A DNA stretch of 64,000 nucleotides from NCBI GenBank assembly GCA_003118195.1, contig BEXV01000298.1, forward strand, positions 226,422 through 290,421, in the 5' to 3' direction; not shown here. Below are more notes on the stretch, generated by a model. That model did not search any database. It was not told the DNA's origin and worked only from the letters and a program-made list of their open reading frames with translations. The DNA comes from Hemicentrotus pulcherrimus (Eukaryota > Echinodermata > Echinoidea > Camarodonta > Strongylocentrotidae). Numbering within the stretch: the stretch's first letter is position 1.

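Overview
This window is AT-rich animal nuclear DNA with a spliced, intron-heavy gene, canonical GT-AG introns, MITE-like elements and microsatellites. The one gene I can support is a plus-strand fibrillar procollagen whose N-propeptide carries 12 four-cysteine SURF (sea urchin fibrillar) modules. SURF modules are known from echinoderm collagens and fibrosurfin, so the source is almost certainly a sea urchin. The layout (signal peptide, VWC domain, 12 SURF modules, short minor helix, N-telopeptide, long Gly-X-Y helix) matches the family's 2-alpha chain (COLP2alpha in Paracentrotus lividus). The related SURF-bearing 5-alpha chain is the main alternative. The species cannot be fixed by reading alone.

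Region by region. Positions 1-5876 are upstream DNA with degenerate tandem repeats and no convincing gene. Positions 5877-5935 hold an inverted CCAAT box and a TATA-like box in front of exon 1 (ATG at 6060, signal peptide). After a 5.3-kb intron come the VWC exon (11464-11682) and SURF modules 1-5 (12216-26865), in which modules 1, 3 and 5 are each split by an intron. Modules 2+3 and 4+5 are a tandem duplication of a two-module unit. A 6.7-kb intron rich in mobile-element copies follows, then seven single-exon SURF modules (6-12) packed into 33576-39491. An 11-nt microexon (40746-40756), four minor-helix exons (41240-42879) and one telopeptide exon (43590-43658) lead into the main helix. The window ends inside helix exon 56, after about 239 Gly-X-Y triplets (roughly 70% of a standard fibrillar helix). 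The C-telopeptide and C-propeptide lie downstream.

The 56 exons join in frame; the splice phases make one consistent chain. The exception is an in-frame TGA (18646-18648) that replaces a conserved cysteine codon in SURF2. If real, it would truncate every product that includes that exon. The helix exon lengths (45/54/99/108, plus one of 207) fall in register with vertebrate fibrillar collagen exons 7-40. Other points of note are an RGDSP motif in SURF1, a decayed second copy of the first helix exon inside an intron, two candidate alternative-splicing elements, and several terminal-inverted-repeat elements in the introns.
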